Below are positions 48,190-59,182 of a DNA stretch of 64,000 nt, piece by piece. How positions within the stretch are numbered: the first letter of the stretch is position 1; every line of letters begins with the position of its first letter. Source of the DNA: Chenopodium formosanum (lineage: Eukaryota > Streptophyta > Magnoliopsida > Caryophyllales > Amaranthaceae); NCBI GenBank assembly GCA_024500155.1, contig CM044877.1, positions 75,224,001-75,288,000 on the forward strand, read 5' to 3'. The notes under the pieces are model-generated. The model saw only the letters and a list, made by a program, of their open reading frames with translations, did not search any database and was not told the DNA's origin. The position numbers and the translations under genes were made by a program.

Positions 48190-48590
48190 AAACATTCAAG
48201 CACCGAAGCTCTATTGTTCAGAGACGTGTGGACAATCCTCTTCAAGATCTTTTTCTCCAGAGACGCGTGGGCATATCACCGAAGCTCTTTTGTTCAGAGA
48301 CGCGTGAACATTTCCATCAAAAGCTCTTTTGCTCCAGAGACGCGTGGGCATATCATCAAAGCTCTTTTGTTCAGAGACGCGTGGACATTTCATTCAAGCT
48401 CTTTTGTTCAGAGACGCGTGGACATTTCCTATTTTCAAGCTCTTTTGTTCAGAGACGCGTGGACATTTCCTATTTTCAAGATCTTTTGCTCAGAGACGCG
48501 TGGGCATCCTATTATCAAGCTCTTTGTTCAGAGATGCGTGAATATATCAAAAAGAAGCTCTTTGTTCATAGACGAGTGAACATCGAAACA
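48190..48590. repeat. Tandem repeat, 40-50 bp units
   Basis: About nine units sharing AGCTCTTTTGTTCAGAGACG followed by CGTGGACATTT or CGTGGGCAT. The unit length varies and the flanking ones are more diverged. The frame SSFVQRRVDIS repeats, but this is likely a by-product. Confidence 0.88.
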
Positions 48591-49074
48591 GCAAGGTGGC
48601 GTTCCCTGGATTATGGAGAGTTGTCACAAACATATGAGGATTGTTTCGAGAGAAATAATCTTCGATGATATTCCCTTGGACGCGGAATATTATCAATGCG
48701 GATGAAGATTGTTTCAAGAGAAGCAATCTTCGATAGTATTCCCTTGGATGTGGAATATTATCATGGCGGAGAGGATAGTTTCAGGAGAAGCAATCTTCTA
48801 ATTTGGAAGCAGTTACAGGAGTAGCGGTTTTCAAGCGGGATGGCATTCTCTAGCTTGTAGGAGGTCATCAAAACAAATCGGTTACTTTCAGAGACGTGTG
48901 CTCGACAGTGCAAGATACGCGTTTCTTAACTCTTTTATCTGTTTAACTAACGCTAGTTTTGCAGGTATCGGCGTTACAAGATTGATTTAGGATCGCAGAA
49001 CGTTCTGAATCGTTCTCCGTCCCTATCGATACTTTGACTTTCGTTTTCGAAACTTGCGTTTCTCCAAACTCAGT

Positions 49075-49089
49075 CAAAGTGGGGGCTTC
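49075..49089 (+). other. Gypsy polypurine tract
   Basis: CAAAGTGGGGGCTTC directly before the LTR start TGTAGACACC, as in many plant Gypsy elements. Confidence 0.75.
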
Positions 49090-51068
49090 TGTAGACACCC
49101 ATTTGTGTCTCCCCAAAACCAAACCCGGTGATGAGTACCTTTCACGTCGAATCATAATCGAATGAAGCGAAAGTGTGGAAAGGTCTAGTGTAGCGGAAAG
49201 TTTTATTTCTTTTCTCTTCTCCCTGTTTTTGAAAACTTTATTTTAAGAAAATAGCCAATCCAGTTTGGTTGGTCCATGATATGGGTCCAATAGTGGTGTA
49301 GTTGGATGGGGCTTGCAAAGACCTTTCCAACGATATATTATAAGCCCAATTCCGATGAATATTGAGGAAGTTATGGCCAATTTACTAAACTGGGCCCGGT
49401 TTGAGCTTTATGTACGGCCCAATGATCTAGGGGAGGGCCTAATATGATTTATCATTCCTAATGCAATTAGGAATGGTTTTAGTCTTCTAGAATATTCTAG
49501 AAGGTTCTTTTCATTCCTAATTCAATTAGCATTGATAAGTTGACTTTGTTGACTTTTCAGAGTTTTAATCAAGATCAAATAGCATTTTCGAAGAAATTAT
49601 ATTATTTTATCTTCCAGTACGGGAAAATTATCAGATTTTCGAAAACGCGTTGAAATCCAGTTTGGCGTCCAACCCTAGGCCTTGGCGCCTGGAACCAGGC
49701 TTGGCGCCAGGCGCTAGCCACTGGTGCCTGGCGCCAGCTAGCCAGGGTTGGCGCCAATCCTGTTTTGCGATCGTCAGACTCTGTTTTGTTAAATTATCTT
49801 TTTTGGCTGATTTTCTCTATAAATATCGTATCTAAAACTCCGTTTTCATTGACCAATTCACCAATTTTCACCAATTCTTTTCATTCGCAATTCATTCATC
49901 GACAATCATTCATCATCTACATCTCTCATTCATCAATTCTCAACAAACATTAATTCTTTAGCATTCTTTTCTTTCTTCAATTCTTTCTTGCTTTTTCATA
50001 CAAAATTTCGCATTCACAAGATCTAGAAACACCTAGCCATATTCGAAGTTGCCTTCGTCTTAGACGTGAAAGGTTTTAATTTCTGAGGGTTTGGTCCTAA
50101 ATCTCTATTTCAATTATTTAATTTAATTGCTTTGATTATTATTTTCCTTGAAGTTACTAACGTGTGTATTTTGTTATTAGAAAGAGGTACGAGGCATCAA
50201 AGTAAGTTCTTTAGTGGTTTTGATTGATTTTATGATGTAGATATCATGTTTGTATTGTTATTATGATATTCCTAGTATCATGTCTAGGGTATTTTTTTAA
50301 TATTGAATATGATTATTACGATGCTTCCTACGTTCTTCCTAATATTTATGATTGTTAGTATCATGTTAGGGTTAAAGATTTTATTTTTTATTGCTTAGTG
50401 ACATGCTAGGGTTTGTTATTAATCTTGTTAGTATCATGCCTAGGATCTTGCTATGCTTTAACATGATTATGATTATTATTAATCATGATTGATATTATTA
50501 TTATTAGTGATGTTGATTATTTATTATGTTGCTTGATATGTATTATATTTTATATTGTTATTGCTTGATCACCTTTATTGCATGTTTAAAGGGAATTTGT
50601 ACTTGTAATCGCGCTTAATAAGATATTTAATAATCTTGTTTAGGGTTAATTGTGATTATAATTCAAGTGATCGCCAATAATAGTTTATTTGTGCATTAAA
50701 TTCAACCAACATAGATTAAACAGGTTTAGGGTTAATCCTATTGATTGTATGTTAGTCAGAAAGCGCACATGAATACGATCAGAATAAAGTAGAGGCCTAT
50801 TATTAGGGCAGGTTCAATCTCTTTTAGGTTAGATTTGTACCATCATCCCCGAACCCTTATTTGGTTCATGACCTTATGGAGTTGACAATCTCTTGGATCG
50901 TTAAGGGGTGTAACCTTCACCTCGTGAACGGTTTACAAGTTCCTTAAAAACTTGTTGGCGACTCTTTTGCTCTATCTTCTTCCCTTTTGGACGCCACCGT
51001 ACTTTAGTGTATGATCACAGTGGGGTTCAAGCTAGTGGGATTTTAAAGGCTTGAAATTATTCCCTACA
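49090..51068 (+). repeat. Gypsy-type 3' LTR (1979 bp)
   Basis: Starts TGTAGACACCCA and ends TTCCCTACA, TG...CA type. It has a GC-rich TGGCGCC island (49668-49765) and TATAAATA at 49818-49825. The Copia-2 sequence resumes as GATACCATTGATC at 51069, so GATAC would be the right target duplication; the left copy is lost. Confidence 0.8.
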
Positions 51069-51602
51069 GATACCATTGATCACGGTATACATTTATATCC
51101 TACTGTTTCACATCGATTGATTACTTACACTGACGCTGACTGGGGAGGTTGTCCCGATACCCGACGTTCCACATCGGGATATTGTTGTTTTCTTGGGGAC
51201 AACCTCGTATCTTGGTCATCTAAGCTTCAACATACTTTATCTAAGTCGAGTGCAGAAGCAGAATATCGAGGCGTCGTGAATGTTGTCTCTGAGGCTTGTT
51301 GGCTCCGTAATCTTTTGCTAGAGCTACATTGTCCTCTACGGCAGGCTACCATTGTTTATTGTGATAATGTCAGTGCTATCTACCTTTCTGGCAACCCAGT
51401 CTAGCACCAACGCACCAAACATGTGGAGATGGACATTCATTTTGTCCGAGAAAAGGTTGCATTGGGAGAGGTTCGGGTTCTCCATGTTCCAACTAGATAT
51501 CAGTTCGCAGATATTTTCACTAAAGGCCTTCCGCGAGAATTGTTTCTGGAATTTTGATCCAGTCTTAGCGTACGACCTCCTCCCACTACGACTGCGGGGG
51601 TG
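51069..51602 (+). pseudogene. Copia-2 RNase H tail
   Basis: TIDHGIHLYPTVSHRLITYT with ADWGG, SSAEAEYRGV and CDNVSAIYLS. A TAG at 51402-51404 replaces the CAA seen in Copia-1. Ends with a purine tract (GCGGGGGTG) before the LTR. Confidence 0.9.
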
Positions 51603-51776
51603 TGATAGATATTATATTTAGGATAATATTTGTCACATATTAGGATATATTTTATGTATATTTTGTATGTTTATCGTATCTAGGTTTTTTAACGTGATTA
51701 GGCCTGGCGTTGTAAACTCTATATATTTGATCAATGGTACACACTCCAGATTGAGGAGTTTTCCTGAAATCTAACA
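51603..51776 (+). repeat. Copia-2 3' LTR
   Basis: 174 bp, TGATAGATATTATATTTAGG to AAATCTAACA; see the 5' copy. Confidence 0.92.
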
Positions 51777-51781
51777 AAAAT

Positions 51782-52080
51782 AATCCCTGAACAAATGGTT
51801 GGAAGTTTGATTTATTTATGATTATAAATCCTTAATTAAAATTTGTTATTGGTCTAATCCTTGTGTTGTTGTATTCACAATAAATTTTGAATAGTTAAGA
51901 GTGTGTTGAAAAAATGGTATTAACTTTATAATTTTGTTAAAACAGTGTGAACGAATTAATTAGATGAGGCAGATACTTAAAAAAAAAGGTACTCCACAAT
52001 TAAAAGAAGTAAGGAGGCTCTATGTTTGAGGTAGCGATTTGTATTAACAAAGTCAAAACACTATTAGAAAAAAATAAGAG
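51782..52080. other. Intergenic, nothing recognised
   Basis: AT-rich spacer between Copia-2 and a MITE-like element. Confidence 0.55.
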
Positions 52081-52385
52081 TGTTTGACAAGGTAGTGGTT
52101 CGGGCGATTAGTAGTAGAGGTAGCGTTTAGCTTAACAAACATTAAAATTAGTAGCGGGTAGCGTTTGTCAATTTTTGGTTACCTTTTAAAACAATATGGA
52201 TGAATTTAATGTATTTTAGTATTGCTACCGCTACTTTTGTCAAACACTCATGTTATCAACCGTTACGTTACTTTGACAGCTAACCTCTAACCATGCCACT
52301 AGTAATTGACAGCTACTCACTACCCTAAAAGCTACCCGTTACTAGATCGCTAAAAGTTACTTGCTAACGCTAGTTTTTTCAAACA
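52081..52385. mobile_element. hAT-like MITE, degenerate
   Basis: TGTTTGACAAGGTAGTGG on the left and TTTTTTCAAACA on the right form short inverted ends. Many TAGCGTTTGTCAA/AACGCTA motifs inside occur in both orientations. No convincing 8-bp duplication was found. Confidence 0.5.
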
Positions 52386-52471
52386 AGACCGAAGTACAAA
52401 CTAGCTAGGGAATTTGATGTTTGGGAAGGAAAATAAAGGGATTTAAGAGGGAAAATATAAAAACTCCTTAA

Positions 52472-52789
52472 GGGGGCGTTTGGTTCGCAAACTGGTATGG
52501 GTCGGAATCAGGAATGAAACCATAGTGGTATGGGTTTGGAACTCGATTCTTAATACCATATGTTTGGTATGATTATGGAATGAAATTTTTTTCTATTATT
52601 TGATACCTTAAAGTATTAGAATAAGCCAAACCTACCTCTCCCCCCCCCCCCAAGGTTTCTAAACCCCATACATTGGGGGTTTGAGGTATGGATTTAAAAC
52701 TCTTAAAATCATAAAACAAACATAAGGTATGAGTTTAAACCATTCTAAACCTATACCTTATATCTTAATTAAGTGAACCAAACACCCCC
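52472..52789. mobile_element. Tourist (PIF/Harbinger) MITE
   Basis: Left GGGGGCGTTTGGTTCGC and right TGAACCAAACACCCCC are inverted repeats; the TAA duplication lies at 52469-52471 and 52790-52792. 318 bp, with GGTATG motifs and a run of C near 52640. Confidence 0.88.
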
Positions 52790-53059
52790 TAAGTAGCTAT
52801 TGCTTTAGTATAAGATACAGATGTGCTACCATTCAGTTTAACCTATCCAATGCTAACCAAAACCTTTAAAAACAGAAGTTCATGATGGTGCATAATGTAT
52901 ATACTTATAAAGTTTATACTAAATTCACTAAAAATAACATTAATATGCATATAACATGAATAATAAGACCACAACATTGTCATAACCTCTATAGTGTCTA
53001 AATTTAGATCCTTATACATGGACATCACAGAGGAATTACAATATAAATGACATGAAAAT

Positions 53060-53542
53060 TCAAAGTTGTCTTTCATTATTGCCAATCAAACAAGCATAAA
53101 GCTCCCTATGAAAGCAACTACTAGGCTCACCATTAATCAAACCCGAGTGTCCTTCCTCATCACATGCATATGAATTTGATGTTGAGGTTGAAGCAACCAA
53201 CATTTGGCGTACATTTTCTAACTCTTGGTTAAGCCTTTGAACTTCCTTTTCAAGCCTTTCATTATCAATTACCACACTCTCAAGCCTTTGTTGGAGGGTT
53301 GCATAGCCCATCTCTAGGCTTTGGCTCTTCCACCTAGCCCTCTTGTTTTGGTACCATATTGCAACTTGTCGCGATGGAATGCCTAATTCTTGAGCCAAAT
53401 GAAACTTCCGGTCCATGTCTAGTTTCCGATCCAACTTGAAGCTAGCCTCTAAGAGCCTAACTTGCTCTTGGGTTAGCCTCTTGCTCGTGCATTTTGGTTG
53501 TGGGTGTTGTTTTCTGTTTTGAGAATGTTTAGAGGAGTACAT
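53060..53542 (-). CDS. HD-Zip class I transcription factor, ATHB52-like
   Basis: Single exon, 160 residues, ATG at 53542. HD-Zip I proteins bind CAATNATTG-type sites as dimers. The homeodomain spans about residues 19-74 (KRLTQEQVRLLEASFKLDRK, IPSRQVAIWYQNKRARWK). The adjacent leucine zipper has heptad positions L83, V90, L97, L104 and V111. The C-terminal ELYACLI resembles the ELYACF ending of Arabidopsis ATHB52, so I place it in the ATHB52/54 subgroup; orthology is inferred. Helix 3 reads WYQN where most plant homeodomains have WFQN. A TATA box on the - strand lies about 110-120 bp upstream. The whole protein is short, as usual for this subgroup. Confidence 0.9.
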   Translation of the reverse strand: MYSSKHSQNRKQHPQPKCTSKRLTQEQVRLLEASFKLDRKLDMDRKFHLAQELGIPSRQVAIWYQNKRARWKSQSLEMGYATLQQRLESVVIDNERLEKEVQRLNQELENVRQMLVASTSTSNSYACDEEGHSGLINGEPSSCFHRELYACLIGNNERQL

Positions 53543-53652
53543 ATTATAGCTAATACTCCTATTTTTGATTTGTGGCTTAGCTACCTCTCTTTATTGTACT
53601 TGTTAGTAGAGCTTTGTGAGTTGTAGACTTATTTTTAAAAAGTTGGTTATAC

Positions 53653-53661
53653 TTTATATAG
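53653..53661 (-). promoter_or_regulatory. TATA box of the HD-Zip gene
   Basis: TATATAAAG on the - strand, about 110 bp before the ATG at 53542. Confidence 0.7.
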
Positions 53662-54593
53662 CATATCAAATGGTGTTGTTCTTAATTAATTATGTGCGTG
53701 CAATGGTTGTTTAATAATTTGAGATGGATTTGTTAATAAATTAAATTGTCTAAATCTTAAGGGTTAGTGTAGTTTCATTTTCAATGAACAGCGTTATATT
53801 TCACGTGGGATATAGGCCCACTTTTGACAATTAGGAAGGACACAATTCTTGTTAATTGTTTGACAAGATATTATAATACCTATCTTCAATGCCCTTTCAA
53901 GGTTGCAATTAATCAAATTTTTTTTTGCCATATAAGGTAAGATGATAGTATACTCCTTTCGTCCCTTAAAAATATTTCTCTGTTTTTTTTTTTAACGTAT
54001 AGTAATACTACTTTTACTCATGGAGTACTCATCGTGTTTTCGAAAATTTGATTCATTTGTAATAGACTCTATCTTACTTGATCGGTTATGTACTCCCTCC
54101 TTATTTTGAGTGAAACATTTCGACTTTCTATATTCATCTAATCTATTTTGGCAAATGTTAGTGGTTTATATATAAGAAAAAATTGGGCATTTATGTATAC
54201 TTGTTATAGATTATTTGTTTCTAATAATTGACCCTAAATCGAAAATTGTAATTCGTATATTTTTATACTCCATAATATTGTTCGCCTCCATGTAATAATT
54301 TTAATAAATACTAATAATTTAAGAAATAATACTTGTATACAGGCGTACAACACATGTATTGATGTACATATACGCCAAAAGTTGCTGAGTACATGTCTTG
54401 CAAAGTGTTTAACCAGTTAAGGTGGTGGAATAATGAAAACTAGGAGCATATGGTCTAATGTTCAAATATCATGATTATCCATAAATTTTCCCTATATCTC
54501 GGTGATTTCTTTTTCCCTAAACAAATTAAAAGAAGAATGTCATGTAATTAAGGTGTTGGTTAATTTAAGTCTCTAGTGTAGTATGTATCAATT
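53662..54593. other. HD-Zip upstream region, intergenic
   Basis: AT-rich. Fragmentary Stowaway termini (ACTCCTTTCGTCCCTT near 53954; ACTCCCTCCTTATTTT near 54091) in the same orientation, no complete element. No gene. Confidence 0.5.
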
Positions 54594-54608
54594 TGCATTT
54601 GCAACAAC

Positions 54609-54749
54609 CAAGTTATGCTTGGTTTAGTGGTAAGATTGTCACCTTCCAACCTTGACGTTGGGGGTTCAATCCCTATTAGAGACACTTTTGAGGGTGGGGA
54701 TCCCTTACCCTTCTCTCTCACTTTCAAAGTGTCTGACCCGTAAATACCG

Positions 54750-54788
<39 letters not shown>

Positions 54789-54838
54789 ACGAGGGTTGAG
54801 GTACAATCAGGGTCTTTCTCCTTACCTTCAAAAAAAAA
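54609..54838 (+). mobile_element. tRNA-derived SINE with target duplications
   Basis: Box A-like GGTTTAGTGGTAAGA and box B GGGGTTCAATCCC about 35 bp apart are an internal Pol III promoter. The body continues to a pure A tract (54751-54786) and then a second stretch ending in A9. The flanks TGCATTTGCAACAAC (54594-54608) and TGCATTTGTAACAAC (54839-54853) are a 15-bp duplication with one mismatch, typical of LINE-driven retrotransposition. The region past the first A tract may be part of the element or a 3' transduction. Confidence 0.82.
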
Positions 54839-54853
54839 TGCATTTGTAACAAC

Positions 54854-55996
54854 TTGCTCTTTCCGTTCTAATTGTAATAAAGCAAATGCTCTATATAAAA
54901 AAGAACCAATAGGTATATATATATCCATTTTACAGTTGCCATACAATTAGTTAATTAACTTGCAATACTATTCTTCAATCATTTTGCATTTCACTATTTG
55001 TAGTTTTTAGTGAAAAGGACGTACGGGATTAGTGAAACCTTTTTTTTTAATAACAAATTAGCTATAACAATATATGCAGGCTGTACTTGGTTGTTATGCA
55101 AAGATGTGATGGCGGTCATTGTATGTTCCTTGTCGTTTCTGTTTATAAAGCTCGGTGGTAGGGGCGGCCGGGCCGTGGCTGGGGCAGTGGAGGTTTGGCA
55201 CCTGCTAGCCAGCACAGGATGTGGTAAACAGTCATAAAATTAGAAGAAATACTCTATACGCCTATGTTACTCGGACAAGGAGAATATTCTACGCTTATGT
55301 TGCTTAGGCTCGGTGTCATAAATGATGCATGAGGTAAAATGAAGAGTTCAAGTAACAAAACTATATTCACAATGAAATTACTATAGAAGTTTGCATTGTC
55401 CAATTTTTAAAGCAATTGTGTCAATTTAATGACTCGCATTCACTCAATCTCCAATCTTGTCGAAATCTCGGTTTGTCTACAAGTATGATGCAAATCATTT
55501 TTTAACCTGTGGAACATGATTTAGTCAGATATTGTATAGTGTCACTTACCTAAATTGGGCTGCAAAATCAAGAATCATCAACCTTTCAAATCAACATACC
55601 AACTAGCCATCGTTTATCATGGGCCAACAACATTAATGAAGGAGCACCTACTAGGTCATGAATCATGGGTTTGGATTATTTTAATCTTTGTTTAATCAAT
55701 TTTTAATATAAAATTTAGAGAAAATTATACTTCATTCATATTAAGCAAATCCCTTTATTTTGAGATAGGATTATTGAGGGATAGCTAAGTGGTTGGAGTT
55801 TCCTCCTGATTTCAAGAAATCTTGGAATAGATTCTCACTCCTACTTTTGTGGCTCTCTAAACACAAAAAAAAAAAATAAAAAATCTAGTGAATTAAGATG
55901 TCATCTACTTCCTTTGGTTTGTTTTCATACGAAGTAGCTAGGAAGATAGTGAAACAAGTGAGTTTTTTTTTTTTTTTTGAACGGAGTGAAACAAGT

Positions 55997-56030
<34 letters not shown>

Positions 56031-56279
56031 GTGATAGTGAAACAAGTGGGTTAAATATAAGAAAAGTAGAAGAAGAGTTTCATGTGGAATTTTTATTGTA
56101 TGATATTTTTTATTTTTTTGAAAGAATTTTTATTGGATGTCAATCGATAAATTACAGTAATAATAATTAGATTAAATAAGAAAAAAAAAGTGTAAGCAAA
56201 AAACCTCAATGAATTCCTTTTATATAATAAAAAAAATATAATAAAATAAAAATAAAAAAACCTCATTGTTATTTAGATG
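54854..56279. other. Intergenic, with a SINE-like remnant
   Basis: Mostly AT-rich. A GC-rich patch at 55155-55215 (GGGGCGGCCGGGCCGTGG) stands out but is not recognised. T runs at 55966-55978 and 56000-56030 may be A tails of minus-strand insertions. Confidence 0.5.
55778..55877 (+). mobile_element. tRNA-derived SINE-like fragment
   Basis: GGGATAGCTAAGTGGTTGGAG resembles box A; AATAGATTCTCACTCCT is a weak box B; an A tract follows at 55862-55876. Confidence 0.45.
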
Positions 56280-57736
56280 AAATACTACAAGAGGGGGGTG
56301 AATTGTAGTATGGAGATTGCTAGTCACTTTTTGTGGAATTAAAAGAAACTTAACGCAATAGAGAAATAGTGCAAGAGAGATTTTACGAGCGAGAAAAACT
56401 TCCTAGGTCAAATAGGAAGTGAAAAACCTCGACCCAAAGGGATTTTGACTCAAAACATTCCACTAAAATAGGCCAACGACTCTGTTACAACCTATAAGGA
56501 ACTTGAGCCTCTATCGAGTTCCTCAACGAATCATATCCCCAAGAACTATTCCCTCTAATAGTTGCAGCTCAAAATCTTCCCTCAAATACCTCTCTTCTCA
56601 CTCAAGACTTCCCTCAAAGCCTTACTCTTTCTCTTTCTCTCAAGTTTCACTCAAAGCTTTATCTACATACAAAGAACTCACTCAAGTTCTCACCCTAATA
56701 CAAGACTTCACTCAAACCCTTATAAATTCCCCATTACAAGAGTTCACTCACACCCTTAAACAACTCTCAAATACATATAAAAGATATAATGTATAAAACT
56801 AATATGTTGGACTTTTTGAGATATGTAAGGAACTTGGAACCTGGAGGAACTGGCTCACCAACGTGGAGAGAAAATATATTTTTTTTCTACTGCTCTACCA
56901 CTAGGGACAAACTCCATTATGGAATGACTCACTTAAGCTAGACAGTTTGGAATGAATGAATACATGTCTTTTTATAGTGCTTTAAAGACAAACTTCATTC
57001 ATCCCATGATCTTTAACCATAATAGTAGTGCTTCCTAAATTCTAAGTATTATCTCCATTAACTCCATGGACATAAAAAGTAATGGAAGACATGGATTGGA
57101 GTCAAAAACATTTTCTTCATAATCTCCTTATTTTTCTCCAGTAAAAAGTTGTTTCAAAATAAACGTGAAAAACTATTTTTATTTTTCCAAAAACTTAATA
57201 AATAAGAATAGAAAATATAAAATAATAAAATTCTAACCAAATCAGATTTTTATCAATTAAAAACTGATTCGAATTTAATTCATTCAAAATAAATATTTTA
57301 TAAAGATATTCTATCCTAAAATAACTAACCCATTTAATTTGAAATATTAAACTAATTAGAGATTAAATGGGAAATAACCTAAAACAAATCTCTAAAATAT
57401 AGGAGAAGATAAGGAGAATAATTATCTTTTTGACTAATAAGAAAATCAGATTTTATTTTACAAACTTATCTTTTATAAAATAAAATCTATTTAAAATATA
57501 TAATACCAAGTCAAAACTAACTACCTAGAAAGTAGACAAAGATAATGCAATGACTATTAACGTTGAAATCTGACTTTTAGTGTTGTGCAAACTCGTGTTT
57601 CTCCTATACACGAATTTCAGACTAACCCATAAGGAACTGGCAGGTCAGCAATACCCAGTTGCTTCCAGACTGTCAGTTCCTTCGAGACTGAAGTTCCAAT
57701 TTAGTTCCATAAGCATGTTCCAAATAATTTCTCGTG
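56280..57736. other. Possible retrotransposon leader remnant
   Basis: CTACAAGAGGGGGGTGAATTG at 56287 and the stretch with GTGAAAAACCTCGACCCAAAG resemble non-coding stretches I associate with plant LTR elements. I cannot find LTRs or coding domains. The 97-codon frame at 56503-56796 is a Ser/Thr-rich low-complexity run and is probably not a gene. Confidence 0.35.
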
Positions 57737-57741
57737 TCCAA

Positions 57742-59150
57742 TGATGTGTCCAATTTATATAGTATTTTACCCCCGTCCCTTGGTCATAATTAGTAGTATT
57801 TTTGGCTCTTTAGAACCACTTTTATTACTAATTGGTGTTTTCTAGTGTTTTTGTAGTTTTGCTTGAGTTTTGTAGAAAATTGCACCTTTGGAGCGTTTTC
57901 GGGTTTTTCATGGAGCAACTACGGACATTAGGAGAACACGGCCATCTTTGAAGCCCAGGACCGGTTAGAGCCGGTGATTAAGGGCTCGGTGTGTGATACC
58001 GGGGCATTTGGACCAAGTATTCAAGACCCGAAGAGGAAATCTGGATTGGGTCGAAGAATCAAGCCCAATTGAAGTCCAAGCCTCGAGGAAGAAACCGGGC
58101 CCGATCGGGCAAGCTTACGCCCGATTGGGCGGGTGCGCACTCAGGTGCGAAGAGAAAGGCGCGCCCGATCGGGTGCAGCTGCCCAGAAGAAGTGTGAAGA
58201 AAAAGGCGTGCCCGATCGAGCAGCCCTTCGCCCGATCGGGCGCGTGTTTTTGAGGGTCCTGATTTGTCGAATTCTTAGTTTCTAATTAGGATTGTTTTTA
58301 GAGTTGTTTAAGTACGATTTTAGTACTTAATTTTTGTTTACCTTCTCTTTTAGACTTTCTCTCTCTACTTAGATTATTTTCTCTCTCTAGAATTCTCTCA
58401 ACTTTGTTTTTGCTTAACTTTGTAGTTCCATTGATTTTGGTAACGATTTCTTCTCTATTAATTTAAGCAATTTTATTTCTTTATTCTCTTAAGGCTTATT
58501 TAATTGCTTTATTTAGTTTAGATTTAATTGTGTGTGAGTAGTTTTATTTCTAGGGTTTATGGGGATCCGATAAATAATATGAAGGGGCAATTTATGACTG
58601 TTGATTGTCAATGCTTAATTATTTTCCTATTGATTGATTTAATGCTATGCAATTAGGTTTGGCCAGATTTCATTGTATGAGTTTAGCAATATTGATTCGA
58701 GATTCGAGAGATGAGAATTGATGTTTAGGCTTAGTTTCAATAGGCGGACTAATTTATAAATGGTTAAGTCGAGATTCGAGAGATGAGATTTAATACCGGT
58801 AAATTAAATCTGTGATTGTAATACGTAGCGAAAGCCCTTTGTGATCTGATTAATTGATGCATTGATGATTGATTGTTATGTCTTACCCTGGAATATTGTT
58901 TATTGGTGAACCTATGCCCTAGACTTTTATTTCATTGAATTCCCTCTTACTTTTATTCCTTCCTACTCTTACTTTTAGTAGTTTAGTTACCCTTATAATA
59001 ATAATTCGGTTACTTGATATTTTAGATTGCTTTTAATTAATTAGAAATAAATTGACTTGTTTCCCTGTGGTTCGACTCTTCTTCCCTATCTACATAGTTA
59101 GTGGATTTAGGTATTATTTTTGATTGGGTGATTACGACTTGAGCTTGTCA
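57742..59150 (+). repeat. Solo LTR of a Gypsy-type element
   Basis: Starts TGATGTGTCCAATTTATA, matching the start of the LTR at 5473, and ends GAGCTTGTCA. The flanks TCCAA (57737-57741 and 59151-59155) are a perfect 5-bp duplication. 1409 bp with no internal region, so it is the product of LTR-LTR recombination. A GC-rich island with four GCCCGATCGGGC-type palindromes lies at 58083-58249, and R-U5-like sequence at 58310-59150. Confidence 0.85.
58083..58249. repeat. GC-rich palindromic island in the solo LTR
   Basis: Four copies of GCCCGATCGGGC or close variants (one GATTGGGC, one GATCGAGC), spaced 20-60 bp apart. Confidence 0.85.
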
Positions 59151-59182
59151 TCCAACATACTTACATGATTCCTAGAATAATA

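Larger units (their letters stand above)
48183..49089 (+). mobile_element. Truncated Gypsy-type element: 3' internal tail
   Basis: Sequence unlike Copia. It starts with a tandem array and runs to a polypurine tract (CAAAGTGGGGGCTTC) touching an LTR. No coding domain is recognised. The upstream part of this element and about 780 bp of Copia-2 are missing, so a deletion removed the left side after insertion. Confidence 0.7.
40040..51776 (+). mobile_element. Copia-2: Ty1/Copia element split by two nested insertions
   Basis: The 5-bp duplication AAAAT (40035-40039 and 51777-51781) bounds it. LTRs of 173 and 174 bp differ by about five substitutions and one indel. PBS is TGGTATCACAACC. Copia segments are 40040-42869, 47607-48182 and 51069-51776. 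The gaps are a CACTA element and part of a Gypsy element. Compared with Copia-1, about 780 bp of reverse transcriptase and adjoining sequence are missing where the Gypsy piece sits. It is a relative of Copia-1, with similar gag and pol but distinct LTRs. Confidence 0.92.

Noticed and set aside
48183..48668. Repeat protein SSFVQRRVDIS
   Set aside because: All three frames are open through the tandem array, so openness carries no coding signal. It lies in a retrotransposon tail.
54620..54680. Functional tRNA gene
   Set aside because: Boxes A and B are present, but the cloverleaf ends are not; the A tail and 15-bp duplication show a SINE.
56503..56796. 97-codon frame rich in Ser, Thr and Leu
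   Set aside because: Low-complexity CTCAAG/ACTCA repeats in a probable transposon remnant; no domain or gene structure.
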